Shown: positions 43,929-53,405, counted from the stretch's first letter. The stretch is DNA of 64,000 nt from Pseudomonas taiwanensis DSM 21245 (GCF_000425785.1 NZ_AUEC01000021.1:1-64000); one strand, 5' to 3'. Program-made: numbers and translations. The notes: generated by a model from the letters alone, not told the origin.

Positions 43929-44399
43929 TCAGTCGACCTCGACGATAAACAGCGCCTGGTTGCCCAGGATGATTTCATCCTCGACCCGCTTGCCAACCAG
44001 TTGCTGGCCCAAAGGCGACCGAGGGGTAATGACGGTTACCCGTTCATCCCCCTCGCCGATCTTCAGCCCGGCGGCTTCCGGCCCGAGGAACAGCACCCGA
44101 CGTGCGCCATCTTCATCCTCCAGCGTCACCAGGTTGCTCACCTGTACCCCGCGCGACGGGTCGTAGTCGCGCAGCACCAACTGCTGGTAGGTCAGCAATG
44201 CCTGACGAATCTCGGCCGTGCGCCGGGCCTGGCCGGTGGCCAGGTACGAGGCCTCGAGGCCCAGGGTGTCGTACTTGTTCTCGGCGATATTCTCTTCAGC
44301 CGTGGCGGTTTCGTAGGCGCTTTGGGCAGCGCGACGCAACACGTCCATGTCGTGTTCCAGGGTGGCGACGATCTGGGCAAGGAGGGCGGCTTTGTTCAT
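43929..44399 (-). CDS. GreA/GreB-like C-terminal-domain protein
   Basis: A 156-residue protein with an N-terminal helical region (MNKAALLAQIVATLEHDMDV) and a C-terminal GreA/GreB FKBP-like domain with VLFLGPEAAGLKI and ITPRSPLGQQLVGKRVEDEI. True Gre factors reach into the RNA polymerase secondary channel with acidic D/E at a coiled-coil tip; here the predicted coiled coil is shorter and the D-x-x-E tip is not obvious, so it may bind polymerase without promoting cleavage (Rnk-like). It starts 2 bp after the stop of the membrane protein gene upstream. Confidence 0.75.
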   Translation of the reverse strand: MNKAALLAQIVATLEHDMDVLRRAAQSAYETATAEENIAENKYDTLGLEASYLATGQARRTAEIRQALLTYQQLVLRDYDPSRGVQVSNLVTLEDEDGARRVLFLGPEAAGLKIGEGDERVTVITPRSPLGQQLVGKRVEDEIILGNQALFIVEVD

Positions 44400-44401
44400 G
44401 G

Positions 44402-44794
44402 TCAGTAGCAGAACTCCAGGACATTGGCCTGGCTCTTGTCGGTTGGCGCGGTGCGGTTCTGTTGCAGCCAGAACTGGCACTTGGGGCTGTTGAGATTGCG
44501 TGGGTTGCCTTGGGCAGCTTCGGCGGCCTGTTGCATTTCCTGCTTTTGCAGGATGTCTTTGTAGCGTTCGAACATCTCGCTTTGCGCATCGGCTGGTTGC
44601 ACAGGTGGTGCAGCGGGGTGCGCGTAGGTGGGGGCGACGGCCTGGGCCACCGGCTGCACCTGGTCGGGCCAATACTGCAAGGCCAGCCATAGGCTCAGGG
44701 CGATGGCCACGGCGCCCAGCCACAGGCCGAAAGCCACGCACAGGATCAATTGCAGTGGCTTCAGGGTGATTTTCAGTTCACGGTGGCGGGGCAT
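44402..44794 (-). CDS. Single-helix membrane protein, unknown function
   Basis: A 130-residue protein: basic start MPRHRELKITLKPLQ, one membrane helix at about 16-36 (LILCVAFGLWLGAVAIALSL), a proline/alanine-rich linker and a C-terminal extracytoplasmic domain with two cysteines (KCQFWLQQ and the terminal FCY). I know no family name. ATG 44794 follows GGAGGCC. The TGA-CC-ATG junction with the Gre-like gene shows an operon with probable translational coupling. Confidence 0.72.
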   Translation of the reverse strand: MPRHRELKITLKPLQLILCVAFGLWLGAVAIALSLWLALQYWPDQVQPVAQAVAPTYAHPAAPPVQPADAQSEMFERYKDILQKQEMQQAAEAAQGNPRNLNSPKCQFWLQQNRTAPTDKSQANVLEFCY

Positions 44795-44927
44795 GGTGGC
44801 CTCCTGGCAAGGCGGGACGAGCGGGTATTGTCGCATGGCACCGAGGGTTTTTTCAGCGTCGGTGCTTTTGTCGGCGACAATTTATGCGCAGAATCCGCTG
44901 CTTTTCCGTACGACGAGGGTAGGGCAC

Positions 44928-46055
44928 ATGAAGGCCACCTGGGACATTTTCTGCACCGTCGTCGACAACTATGGCGACATCGGCGTTACCTGGCGCCTGG
45001 CCCGGCAACTGGTGGCCGAGCACGGCCTGGCGGTGCGCCTGTGGGTGGATGACCTGCAGGCCTTCGTGCGCCTGTGCCCTGGCGCCGACCCTGCGGCCGA
45101 CCAGCAGTGGCAGCAAGGCGTCGACGTGCGCCGCTGGCCGACCGACTGGCAGCCAGTGAACGCCCCTGAGGTCGTGATCGGTGCCTTTGGCTGCCGCTTG
45201 CCGCCGGCCTACATCGACGGGTTGAAGCCCACTTCGACGTTATGGCTGAACCTGGAATACCTCAGCGCCGAGGACTGGGTGGAAGGTTGCCATGGCTTGC
45301 CTTCGCCGCAGCCCAGCGGCCTGCGCACGGTGTTTTTCTTTCCCGGTTTCAGCGACAAGACCGGCGGCTTGCTGCGCGAAGCCTCCTTGCTTGTGCAACG
45401 AGAGGCCTTCGAGGCCAGCCCCGGGCTACGCGAGGCGTTCCTTAACCGGCTGGGAGTGCACCCCCAGGCCGATGCCCGCTTGGTTTCGCTGTTCGCCTAC
45501 GAGAACTCGCAGCTGAGTGGTTGGCTCGATGCCATGGCCGAGGCAGAGCGGCCCACCCACTTGCTGGTGCCGGAGGGGCGTATCCTGGGTGACCTGCAAG
45601 GTTGGCTGGGGGAGGCATCGTTGGCCCCGGGCGACCTGCGCCGCAAAGGCGCGTTGACAGTGCAGGTGCTGCCTTTCGTCAGCCAGGACGACTACGACCG
45701 CGTGCTCTGGTGCTGTGACTTCAATGCCGTGCGGGGCGAAGACTCCTTCGTCCGCGCCCAGTGGGCAGGGCGGCCGCTGCTGTGGCACATCTATGTGCAG
45801 GACGAGAACGCTCACTGGGAAAAACTTGAAGCGTTCTTGGCGATTTATCGACATGGGTTGTCGGAAGAAGCCGGTGAAGCACTGGTCGAGCTCTGGCGTG
45901 CCTGGAACATGCATCGCGACATGGGCGCCCCGTGGCGCGGGGTGCTGGCCCACTGGGACGAGCTGCAGGCGCATGCCCGCCATTGGTGCACCAAACAGGC
46001 CGCTCAGCCGGACCTTGCCATGACGCTGGTACAGTTTTACCGAAATTGGCTATGA
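44928..46055 (+). CDS. earP: EF-P arginine rhamnosyltransferase
   Basis: EarP transfers L-rhamnose from dTDP-L-rhamnose to Arg32 of elongation factor P, an inverting GT-B reaction in the cytosol. The 375-residue protein shows the conserved N-terminal dTDP-sugar site with catalytic Asp (VVDNYGDIGVTWRLAR) and the C-terminal FVSQDDYDRVLWCCDFNAVRGEDSFVR region split over two strands that binds the nucleotide. It lies directly upstream of efp, the usual Pseudomonas order, and the dTDP-rhamnose genes are in the same window. ATG 44928 with AGGGTAGGGC upstream. Confidence 0.95.
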   Translation: MKATWDIFCTVVDNYGDIGVTWRLARQLVAEHGLAVRLWVDDLQAFVRLCPGADPAADQQWQQGVDVRRWPTDWQPVNAPEVVIGAFGCRLPPAYIDGLKPTSTLWLNLEYLSAEDWVEGCHGLPSPQPSGLRTVFFFPGFSDKTGGLLREASLLVQREAFEASPGLREAFLNRLGVHPQADARLVSLFAYENSQLSGWLDAMAEAERPTHLLVPEGRILGDLQGWLGEASLAPGDLRRKGALTVQVLPFVSQDDYDRVLWCCDFNAVRGEDSFVRAQWAGRPLLWHIYVQDENAHWEKLEAFLAIYRHGLSEEAGEALVELWRAWNMHRDMGAPWRGVLAHWDELQAHARHWCTKQAAQPDLAMTLVQFYRNWL

Positions 46056-46056
46056 T
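46028..46056 (+). promoter_or_regulatory. Predicted efp promoter overlapping earP stop
   Basis: TATGAT (46051-46056) is a good -10 hexamer and contains the earP stop codon TGA. A weak -35 (GGTACA, 46028-46033) sits 17 bp upstream. This would give efp its own strong transcript, with a start about 40 bp before its ATG, besides read-through from earP. Confidence 0.45.
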
Positions 46057-46103
46057 ACGCGGCCTCGATTTTTATAAATCCATCCAGATTCGGATACTTT
46101 GTA

Positions 46104-46673
46104 ATGAAAACTGGTAAAGAACTGAAACCCGGTACCGTACTGCGGATCGACAACGACCCGTGGCTGGTACAGAAAGCCGAATTCACCAAGTCCGGTCGCA
46201 ACAGCGCGATCATGAAGACCAAGCTGAAGAACCTGCTGACCGGCTACAAGACTGAAACCGTCTACTTCGCCGACGACAAGCTGGACGACGTGATCCTCGA
46301 TCGCAAGGAAGTGACTCTGTCGTTCATCAGCGGTGACGCCTACACCTTCATGGACACCACCGACTACACCATGTACGAACTGAACGCCGAAGACATCGAC
46401 GCCGTTCTGCCGTACATCGAAGAAGGCATGCAGGACATCTGCGCCCTGACCATGTACGAAGAGAAAGTGGTATCGGTTGAACTGCCGACCACCATCAGCC
46501 GTCAGGTCGTCTACACCGAGAACGCTGCCCGCGGCGACACCTCGGGCAAGGTCATGAAGCCTGCCAAGCTGGCCAACGGTACCGAAGTACAGGTTGCCGA
46601 CTTCATCGAAATCGACGAGTGGATCGATATCGATACCCGCGACGGCAGCTTCAAGGGCCGTTCCAAGAAGTAA
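46104..46673 (+). CDS. efp: Elongation factor P
   Basis: EF-P binds the ribosome between P and E sites and relieves stalls at consecutive prolines. The 189-residue protein has the KOW-like domain I with the modification loop KSGR32NSA; arginine at position 32 is the residue rhamnosylated in the EarP subfamily instead of lysine. Domains II and III follow, ending [11 protein letters not shown]. It is downstream of earP, with its own predicted promoter, and ends in a strong terminator. Confidence 0.97.
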   Translation: MKTGKELKPGTVLRIDNDPWLVQKAEFTKSGRNSAIMKTKLKNLLTGYKTETVYFADDKLDDVILDRKEVTLSFISGDAYTFMDTTDYTMYELNAEDIDAVLPYIEEGMQDICALTMYEEKVVSVELPTTISRQVVYTENAARGDTSGKVMKPAKLANGTEVQVADFIEIDEWIDIDTRDGSFKGRSKK

Positions 46674-46692
46674 GACTTCTTGCGATACGCAG

Positions 46693-46720
46693 AAAACCCG
46701 GCCTTGGCCGGGTTTTTTTT
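46693..46720 (+). terminator. Intrinsic terminator after efp
   Basis: AAACCCGGCC pairs with GGCCGGGTTT around a 2-nt loop and is followed by further T residues. This is a strong rho-independent terminator. Confidence 0.92.
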
Positions 46721-46806
46721 GCTTGCGAGAATCTCGCCCGCTGGCGGATCTTCGCTTTTGCAGGGACCGCGCAAGCCTCTGTTGTGTCAGAGGCTGCGCG
46801 CATCCA

Positions 46807-47235
46807 TCACACCGTCACATGCAGCCGCACATCCACGTTACCGCGAGTGGCGTTGGAATACGGGCAAACCTTGTGCGCCTTCTCGACCAAACCTTCGGCA
46901 TCGGCCTGCGCCAGACCTGGCAGGTTGATGTGCAGGTCGATGTCCAGGCCAAAGCCACCTGGGATCTGGCCGATGCCCACGTTCGCGGTGATCGAGGCAT
47001 CGGCTGGCAGGGCTTTCTTTTCCTGACCTGCGACGAATTTCAGGGCGCCGATGAAGCAGGCCGAATAACCGGCAGCGAACAGTTGCTCGGGGTTGGTGCC
47101 GTCACCGCCCGCGCCGCCCAGCTCCTTCGGGGTGCTCAGCTTGACTTCCAGCTTGCCGTCGCTGGAGCGGGATTTACCGTCGCGCCCGCCAGTGGAGGTG
47201 GCTTCGGCGATGTACAGCGGAGTGACCTTTTGCAT
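46807..47235 (-). CDS. ohr: Organic hydroperoxide resistance protein
   Basis: Thiol peroxidase of the Ohr/OsmC fold that reduces fatty-acid and other organic hydroperoxides, recycled by lipoyl groups. The two catalytic cysteines are C60 (GYSACFIGALK) and C124 (KVCPYSNAT). At 142 residues it is the normal length. It lies downstream of the MarR-type ohrR on the same strand, with a 130-bp gap that contains AT-rich sequence (ATTAGCGCGCAATTAGTTAG) for its own OhrR-controlled promoter. Confidence 0.95.
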   Translation of the reverse strand: MQKVTPLYIAEATSTGGRDGKSRSSDGKLEVKLSTPKELGGAGGDGTNPEQLFAAGYSACFIGALKFVAGQEKKALPADASITANVGIGQIPGGFGLDIDLHINLPGLAQADAEGLVEKAHKVCPYSNATRGNVDVRLHVTV

Positions 47236-47365
47236 GTTGAGCCTCGCTTGAGTGATGTGCGCCGGGGCGCTGAGTGGGTACGGGATTTAAATTAGCGCGC
47301 AATTAGTTAGTGCGCAAGATAAATCTTTGACCATTCATCCGAACGGCCACCTCAGAGCATAGTCC

Positions 47366-47821
47366 TCAGAGGTTCTTCTGCAGGTTGTCGCGTAGTTCCA
47401 GCAGTTCGGCTTGCAGCTGCTGCAAGCGTTCCAGGCTATGGCCGCTGGCCTTGAGGATGCACTGGGGCACGCTGCGCGCTTGCTGGTGGAGGGCACGGCC
47501 CTTGTCGGTCAGTTGCACCAGGACGACGCGTTCGTCTTCGCGACTGCGGGTGCGCTTGAGCAAACCTTCGCTTTCCAGGCGTTTGAGCAGGGGGGTAAGC
47601 GAGCCGGGGTCGGTGAGCAGGCGTTGGCTGATTTCGCCCACGGTCAGGCCGTCCTGCTCCCAGAGCACGAGCATGGCCAGGTACTGCGGGTAGGTCAGCC
47701 CCAACGCCTGCAGCAGCGGCTTGTAGACCTTGGTCATCAGCAACGAGGTGGAGTGCAGGGCGAAGCAGACCTGGTTATCCAACAGCAGCTCGTCACAGGG
47801 GGCTTTGGGGTCGGCGTTCAT
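47366..47821 (-). CDS. ohrR: MarR-family organic-peroxide sensor OhrR
   Basis: A 151-residue MarR-type dimeric repressor. The peroxide-sensing cysteine is C19 in NQVCFALHSTS, with the tyrosines of the family in the following helix, and the winged helix has LTVGEISQRLLTDPGSLTPL and RSREDERVVLVQLT. Oxidation of the cysteine releases DNA and turns on ohr. The start is 47821 with AAGGATCTGC upstream. Being next to ohr supports the assignment strongly. Confidence 0.92.
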   Translation of the reverse strand: MNADPKAPCDELLLDNQVCFALHSTSLLMTKVYKPLLQALGLTYPQYLAMLVLWEQDGLTVGEISQRLLTDPGSLTPLLKRLESEGLLKRTRSREDERVVLVQLTDKGRALHQQARSVPQCILKASGHSLERLQQLQAELLELRDNLQKNL

Positions 47822-47879
47822 GCAGATCCTTGAAATTGATCAATGTGAAAATCTAGCACGCTGATGATTGGCGCGCTCA

Positions 47880-48833
47880 TTACCAGCGCAATTCGCTTCG
47901 CAAGGCCAAGTCCCAAGGTGGAACCGGGCTGAAGCGGCTCTTGAGAAATTCGAGCAGTAAACGGCTGCGAGAGTTCGTTTCATGTTCAAGGCGCAGTGCG
48001 TAGATGCCGCTGGACTCAGGCTCGGGCAGGCCGCCTTCGCAGAACAGCGGTATCAGTTCACCGCGCAGCAGGTAGTCGCTGATCAGCCAGGTGGGCAGGT
48101 GCGCGACACCCAAGCCTGCCAGTGCGCCGAACAGCAGCGTTTCGGCGTTGTTGGCGGCCATGCGCATGCGCTGCGGGCGATACAGGCGGGTTTGTCCCGC
48201 GACCGTGAAGCGCCAGGCGAACGGCGGCGCGAGCCCGTCCCAGTCCAGGCCGTCGTGGTCAGGTAGCTCGCTGGGGCAAGCCGGTACGCCACGGTTGGCC
48301 AGGTAGGCGGGGCTGGCGCAGGCGATACGCACCATGTAGGCCAGCGGTGTGGCGACCAGTCGGGTGTCGGCCAGGGGGCCGGCGCGCAGCACCAAATCCA
48401 CCTCGCCCAAGTGGCTGCCATGCAGGTCGACGAAACTGTCGATCAGGCGCAGTTGTACATCCAGGCCAGGGTAGGCCACCAGGAAATCGGCGATGGCCGG
48501 CGCCAGGTGACGACGGCCGAATGCCGCCGGGGCGTCGATGCGAATCAAGCCTTCCGGGGCATTGCTCAACGACACTGCCTCGGCACGGGCCAGGCGCAGC
48601 TCTTCGATGATGCGCCGGGCGCGCTCGGCGAAGGCATTGCCAGCGGGGGTGGCACGCACGGCATGGGTGCTGCGCACGAACAGTCGGCTACCGACGGCCG
48701 CTTCCAGGTTGTCGATGCGCCGCGCCACCGCCGAGGGCGTCAGCGGGTGACGGCGGGCGGCGGCCGAGAAGCTGCTGGTTTCCAGCACATCGAGAAACAG
48801 GCTCAGTTGTTCGGTCAGGGTGTCGGGGCTCAT
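47880..48833 (-). CDS. LysR-family transcriptional regulator
   Basis: A 317-residue LTTR. The N-terminal wing has LFLDVLETSSFSAAARRHPL and TPSAVARRIDNLEAAVGSRL; the effector domain follows (GLIRIDAPAAFGRRHL, GLGVAHLPTWLISDYL). I chose ATG 48833 (MSPDTLTEQL), although the frame stays open upstream to 49013. It is divergent from the TSUP transporter gene at 48946, its likely target. The last ~25 residues look atypical. Confidence 0.84.
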   Translation of the reverse strand: MSPDTLTEQLSLFLDVLETSSFSAAARRHPLTPSAVARRIDNLEAAVGSRLFVRSTHAVRATPAGNAFAERARRIIEELRLARAEAVSLSNAPEGLIRIDAPAAFGRRHLAPAIADFLVAYPGLDVQLRLIDSFVDLHGSHLGEVDLVLRAGPLADTRLVATPLAYMVRIACASPAYLANRGVPACPSELPDHDGLDWDGLAPPFAWRFTVAGQTRLYRPQRMRMAANNAETLLFGALAGLGVAHLPTWLISDYLLRGELIPLFCEGGLPEPESSGIYALRLEHETNSRSRLLLEFLKSRFSPVPPWDLALRSELRW

Positions 48834-48945
48834 GGCGACTCTGCTTTGCGAAACACGCATAGCCATTGTGCGTTGCTGTGCGTTTCCCCGCCAGCCCTGA
48901 CTGGGTAGCATGCTTGAATTCCAAATACAGGCGGATGAGGCCCTG

Positions 48946-49695
48946 ATGATCGAGTGGTTGATGTATGTCGCGCTGGGCGCAGCCCTGGGTACCCTGGGTG
49001 GGCTGTTCGGCATTGGTGGAGGGTTGATCGCGATCCCGGCGTTGGGTGTGTTGTTCAGCCTCGATCAGCAATTGGCGCAGGGCACCGCGCTGGTGATGGT
49101 GGTCCCTAACGTGTTGCTGGCGCTGTGGCGTTATCACCAGCGCAATCGCATCGAGCTGCGCCATGCATTGCCGCTGTCACTGTGCAGCCTGCTGTTCGCC
49201 TGGTTAGGGTCGATCTGGGCAGTGGGGATCGACGCGCAGTCGATGCGCCTGGGCTTCGTCGGCTTCCTGGTGGCCCTGGCCATCTGGAACGTGGCGCGGA
49301 TGTTCCTCAAGGTGGCGCCACCCTCCGCCGAGCTGCGCTACCCCTGGCCGTGGCTGGGTGTGCTGGGCAGCTTCTCGGGCGCCATGGGGGGATTGTTCGG
49401 GGTAGGCGGGGCCGTGGTCGCAACGCCGATCCTCACCAGTGTGTTCGGTACCACCCAGGTGGTAGCCCAAGGGCTGTCCCTGGCCTTGGCGGCGCCAAGC
49501 ACGGCGGTGACCTTGCTGACCTACGGTGTGCACCACAGCGTGAGCTGGAGCGTGGGCATACCACTGGCGGTGGGGGGCTTGCTCAGCATCAGTTGGGGTG
49601 TGCGGCTGGCCCATGCACTGCCCGAGAAAGTGCTACGGGCGTTGTTCTGCGTGTTTCTGGTGGTGTGCGCGGCGATGCTTGGGTTCGAGCTATAG
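48946..49695 (+). CDS. TauE/SafE (TSUP) family anion exporter
   Basis: A 249-residue membrane protein of about eight helices. The two repeats of the TSUP family are visible: ALGTLGGLFGIGGGLIAIPA near the start and GAMGGLFGVGGAVVATPIL in the middle. Relatives export sulfite or sulfoacetate; the substrate here is unknown. ATG 48946 (MIEWLMYVAL) has GATGAGG upstream; a start at 48910 is less likely. It lies between two LysR genes, divergent from one and convergent with the other. Confidence 0.87.
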   Translation: MIEWLMYVALGAALGTLGGLFGIGGGLIAIPALGVLFSLDQQLAQGTALVMVVPNVLLALWRYHQRNRIELRHALPLSLCSLLFAWLGSIWAVGIDAQSMRLGFVGFLVALAIWNVARMFLKVAPPSAELRYPWPWLGVLGSFSGAMGGLFGVGGAVVATPILTSVFGTTQVVAQGLSLALAAPSTAVTLLTYGVHHSVSWSVGIPLAVGGLLSISWGVRLAHALPEKVLRALFCVFLVVCAAMLGFEL

Positions 49696-49715
49696 CCGAC
49701 AGTGGTGGCCCGCGG

Positions 49716-50567
49716 TCATTTGAACCCTTCCACGATGTAGTCGGCCATGCAGTCGGTAATCGGTGACTGGCTCTGCGAATTGCGCAGCAGCATCACATTG
49801 GCCAGCGGCAACTGCGGCAAACCGCTCTGTTCGCCAAGAATGCGCACATTACCGCCAATCAGGCTCTGCAGCTGCGCTGTCACCGCCAACCCAGCGGTGA
49901 CGATGGCGAAGATCGCCGCCAGGCTGGGGCTTGTGTAGGCAATGCGGTAGTCGATGCCCTGGGCCTCCAGGGCATTGCAGGTCCAGGCGCGGCAGAAGCA
50001 ATCGGTGTTGAACAACGCCAATGGCACGGGCCGCTGCTCGTGTGGGCAGAAGCCTTCGGCAGCGGCCCAGACCAGCCGCTCCTGGCGCAGCAGCTGGCCG
50101 ACTTCGTTACCCGGCTCGCGGGTGACGATGGTCAGGTCCAAGTCCTGGCGCAGCATCAGTTGCTTGGACGAGTCGCAGTGCACTTCCACCTGCACCAGCG
50201 GGTAAGCCTGGGCGAAACTCGACAGGATTGTCGGCAGAAAACGCATCGCATAATCGTCCGGCGTGCCGATACGCACCACGCCGACCATGTGTGGCATGCG
50301 CAGGGTGTTGAACACCTCGCCGTGCAGCTTGAGGATGCGCCGGGCATAACCCAGCAACACTTGCCCTTCGGCGGTCAGGCGCACCTGGCGGCCGTCGCGC
50401 TCGAAAAGCTGGCGTTGGAGGATGTCTTCTTCCAGGCGCTTCATCTGCATGCTGACTGCCGACTGCGTGCGGTTGACCACCTCGCCGGCGCGGGTGAAGC
50501 CGCCTTGTTCGGCAATGGCGACGAAGGTGCGCAGCACATCGGCATCGAGACTCTGATAGTGGGACAT
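49716..50567 (-). CDS. LysR-family transcriptional regulator
   Basis: A 283-residue LTTR starting MSHYQSLDADVLRTFVAIAE, with recognition helix TQSAVSMQMKRLEEDILQ, and an effector domain of ordinary type. It is divergent from the DUF1127 gene, 96 bp apart, so it may control that gene. Many pseudomonads have this pair: a LysR gene next to a small DUF1127 protein. The effector is unknown. ATG 50567 is set by family alignment. Confidence 0.86.
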   Translation of the reverse strand: MSHYQSLDADVLRTFVAIAEQGGFTRAGEVVNRTQSAVSMQMKRLEEDILQRQLFERDGRQVRLTAEGQVLLGYARRILKLHGEVFNTLRMPHMVGVVRIGTPDDYAMRFLPTILSSFAQAYPLVQVEVHCDSSKQLMLRQDLDLTIVTREPGNEVGQLLRQERLVWAAAEGFCPHEQRPVPLALFNTDCFCRAWTCNALEAQGIDYRIAYTSPSLAAIFAIVTAGLAVTAQLQSLIGGNVRILGEQSGLPQLPLANVMLLRNSQSQSPITDCMADYIVEGFK

Positions 50568-50663
50568 TGCATCAATCTCCGAGATGCATGGCATCAGAAA
50601 CATTCGTTGGATTGATCTTAAGCCTGGGATGAGACTGGAGCCATCAACACGGAGGGCCTCACG

Positions 50664-50882
50664 ATGAAAGGTCATGTCAGCAGCATCGAGCACACCACCT
50701 TTTCCCTGAACCACCTGTGGCATGTGGCGATCGAGCGTTTGGCGCGCTGGCTGCAGTTGTATCGCCAGCGTCAGGAGTTGGCTCGCCTCAGTGACGCGAC
50801 ATTGCAGGACTTGGGGTTGAGCCGGGCCGATATCCAGCAAGAGGCGGATCGGCATTTCTGGGACGATCCGCTGCGTAAATGA
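50664..50882 (+). CDS. DUF1127 small protein
   Basis: A 72-residue protein with the DUF1127 motif: a helix rich in Arg/Leu (IERLARWLQLYRQRQELARL) followed by SDATLQDLGLSRADIQQEA. Proteins of this family are small, basic, probably RNA-associated or regulatory; in some alphaproteobacteria they affect phosphate and RNA turnover. It is expressed divergently from a LysR gene. ATG 50664 with GGAGGGCC upstream. Confidence 0.85.
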   Translation: MKGHVSSIEHTTFSLNHLWHVAIERLARWLQLYRQRQELARLSDATLQDLGLSRADIQQEADRHFWDDPLRK

Positions 50883-50899
50883 GGGTAAGAGCCTGTGCT

Positions 50900-50965
50900 G
50901 GCCGGAAACAAACGTAGGAGCGAGCCTTGCTCGCGATGCACCGCGCGGGCGGCGCTCGCTCTCAC
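50900..50965. repeat. REP-like arm, copy E
   Basis: A single arm as in copies A and B: GGCCGGAAACAAACGTAGG, then GAGCGAGCCTTGCTCGCG and the GGCGGCGCTCG end, with one base change (GATGCACC). No inverted partner is nearby. It lies between the convergent DUF1127 and DAHP synthase genes. Confidence 0.75.
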
Positions 50966-50997
50966 GAACGCCCCCGCTTTCAGCCAACCGCTCCCGC

Positions 50998-52344
50998 TCA
51001 GCGCCGCACTTGCTTGAGCGTCTCGGCGATCAGGAACGCCAGCTCCAGTGACTGGTCGGCATTCATGCGTGGGTCGCAATGGGTGTGATAGCGGTCTGAG
51101 AGCGCGTCTTCGGTGATCGGCCGGGCGCCGCCGATGCATTCGGTGACGTTCTGTCCGGTCATCTCGATATGAATCCCGCCCGCATGGCTGCCTTCGGCCT
51201 GGTGCACCTGGAAGAACTGTTTCACCTCGTCCAGGATCTGCGCAAAGTCACGGGTCTTGTAGCCGCTGCTGGCCTTGATGGTGTTGCCGTGCATCGGGTC
51301 GGAGCTCCACAGCACCTTGCGCCCCTCGCGCTCGACGGTGCGGATCAACCCCGGCAGGTGGTCACCCACCTTGCCGGCGCCCATGCGCACGATCAGGTTC
51401 AGCCGGCCCGGGTCGTTGTCCGGGTTGAGGATGTCGATCAGGCGGATCAGTTCTTCAGGGTTCATGCTCGGCCCGACCTTCACCCCGATCGGATTGTGCA
51501 CGCCGCGCAGGAACTCGACATGGGCACCATCCAACTGGCGGGTACGGTCGCCGATCCACAGCATGTGCGCCGAACAATCGTAGTGGTCACCGGTCAGGCT
51601 GTCCTGACGCACGAAGGCCTCTTCGTAGTTGAGCAGCAGCGCTTCATGGGCGGTGAAGAAACTGGTTTCGCGCAGTTGTGGGGCGCTGTCCAGGCCGCAG
51701 GCGCGCATGAAGGCCAGGGTCTCGTCGATGCGGTTGGCCAACTGGTGGTACTTGTCGGCCAGCGCCGAGTTGGCGATGAAGTCCAGGTTCCACTTGTGCA
51801 CCTGATGCAGGTCGGCGAAACCGCCCTGGGCGAAGGCGCGCAGCAGGTTGAGGGTGGCGGTGGCCTGGTGGTACGCCTGCAGCAGGCGCTCCGGGTCCGG
51901 CACGCGGCTTTTCTCGTCGAACCCGATGCCGTTGACGATGTCGCCGCGGTAGGCGGGCAGGGTGACGTTGCCGATGGTTTCATCGCCTGCGGAGCGAGGC
52001 TTGGCGAACTGCCCGGCCATGCGCCCGACCTTGACCACCGGGCAGCCGGCGGCGAAGGTCATGACAATGGCCATCTGTAGCAGCACCTTGAAGGTGTCGC
52101 GGATCTTCGCGGCCGAAAACTCGGCGAAGCTTTCGGCGCAGTCGCCACCTTGCAACAGGAAGGCCCGGCCTTCGGTGACCTCGGCGAACTGTCGACGCAG
52201 CTCGCGCGCTTCGCCTGCGAACACCAGCGGCGGGTAGCTGGCCAGGGTCTGCTCGACCTTCAGCAGGTGCGCGGCGTCGGGGTAGGTCGGTTGCTGCTGG
52301 ATCGGCAGGGCACGCCAGCTGTCAGGGCTCCACGGTTGGTTCAT
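50998..52344 (-). CDS. Class II DAHP synthase
   Basis: 3-deoxy-7-phosphoheptulonate synthase of the plant-like class II (AroA-II) type: condenses phosphoenolpyruvate with erythrose 4-phosphate, first step of the shikimate pathway. The 448-residue protein shows class II signatures [33 protein letters not shown] and [17 protein letters not shown]. Some class II enzymes feed secondary metabolism (for example PhzC), but no phenazine genes are here, so a role in general aromatic supply is more likely. aroC of the same pathway lies 25 kb away. Confidence 0.93.
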   Translation of the reverse strand: MNQPWSPDSWRALPIQQQPTYPDAAHLLKVEQTLASYPPLVFAGEARELRRQFAEVTEGRAFLLQGGDCAESFAEFSAAKIRDTFKVLLQMAIVMTFAAGCPVVKVGRMAGQFAKPRSAGDETIGNVTLPAYRGDIVNGIGFDEKSRVPDPERLLQAYHQATATLNLLRAFAQGGFADLHQVHKWNLDFIANSALADKYHQLANRIDETLAFMRACGLDSAPQLRETSFFTAHEALLLNYEEAFVRQDSLTGDHYDCSAHMLWIGDRTRQLDGAHVEFLRGVHNPIGVKVGPSMNPEELIRLIDILNPDNDPGRLNLIVRMGAGKVGDHLPGLIRTVEREGRKVLWSSDPMHGNTIKASSGYKTRDFAQILDEVKQFFQVHQAEGSHAGGIHIEMTGQNVTECIGGARPITEDALSDRYHTHCDPRMNADQSLELAFLIAETLKQVRR

Positions 52345-52460
52345 CACAGGCTCGGTCTTGTCGGTTGTAGGCTGTTCGTCATGGTAACAGTTGGCGGTGC
52401 GCTTGTTGCGTTGCAGGTGTTGACGGACAATGCGCGTTTTTGTGTGGGCAGGTGGCAGTG

Positions 52461-53216
52461 ATGGCGACGGAGCGGGAAGAGCGGCTACTGGCCCGGGTCG
52501 AAGATGCCTTTGGCGTGATCAGCGTGTACGAGGTGGACGACTACCGTTTTCTCGAGTTCGGCGATGCGATCGAGCAAAGCTGCGTGTTCACCGCCGACCC
52601 CAGCTGGCTGGAGTACGACTACACCCGTGCCATGCTGGTGGGGGCGCTGTGCCACGCACAGCCAGAGAGTGCGCTGTTCCTGGGGTTGGGGGCCGGTACC
52701 CTGACCCAGGCCTGCATGAAATTCCTGCCGCTGGAGGACATCGAAGCCATCGAACTGCGCCCGGATGTGCCGCGCCTGGCCATGGAGTACCTCGGGCTGG
52801 ACGATGATCCGCGGCTTTACGTGCGTATCGGCGATGCCCTCGAGTTGCTGCCGAGCGCGGAAAAAGCCGACCTGATCTTCGTTGACCTGTACACCGATCA
52901 CGGGCCGGGTGTCGGGCACCTGGCCTGGCGGTTCCTGGAAAACTGTCAGCAGCAACTCAACCCCGGCGGTTGGCTGGTGATCAACCAGTGGGCCAACGAC
53001 GATGGCCGGCCGCTGGGTGCGGCGTTGCTGCGCGGCCTCTACCATCGGCATTACTGGGAGTTGCCGGTGAAGGAGGGCAACGTCATCCTGCTGGTGCCGT
53101 CGGACCTCGAGCAGGCGTTGGACCTGGACGAGGTGCGGGCACGCGCCGAAGCGCTGGCGCCACGCCTGGGGTATAGCCTGGAGAGCCTGATCCAGGAGAT
53201 TCGGCCAGCGACCTGA
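52461..53216 (+). CDS. Spermidine-synthase-like methyltransferase-fold protein
   Basis: A 251-residue protein of the spermidine-synthase/SAM-methyltransferase fold. The motif [19 protein letters not shown], the acidic loop [10 protein letters not shown] and the active-site-like [10 protein letters not shown] are visible. The typical polyamine-site residues (Tyr-His) are not obvious, so polyamine synthesis is unproven; such stand-alone proteins are common in Pseudomonas. I chose ATG 52461 rather than 52440. It is divergent from the DAHP synthase gene. Confidence 0.8.
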   Translation: MATEREERLLARVEDAFGVISVYEVDDYRFLEFGDAIEQSCVFTADPSWLEYDYTRAMLVGALCHAQPESALFLGLGAGTLTQACMKFLPLEDIEAIELRPDVPRLAMEYLGLDDDPRLYVRIGDALELLPSAEKADLIFVDLYTDHGPGVGHLAWRFLENCQQQLNPGGWLVINQWANDDGRPLGAALLRGLYHRHYWELPVKEGNVILLVPSDLEQALDLDEVRARAEALAPRLGYSLESLIQEIRPAT

Positions 53217-53405
53217 AACCGTGTTGCGCTCTTCGCGGGTAAACCCGCTCCTACGGGGACTGCGCCGTGCTCCAGGGCAGTGGGCTCTTCGGAAGCGGGG
53301 CAGGAAGGGGGCTGCTGGAGAAAAACGTTTCAGCCGGTATCGATTGATGGCCTGATACTGGCTACCCAAACTGAAAAATTTCCTCACTGTCCCCTTCAAT
53401 TCGGG

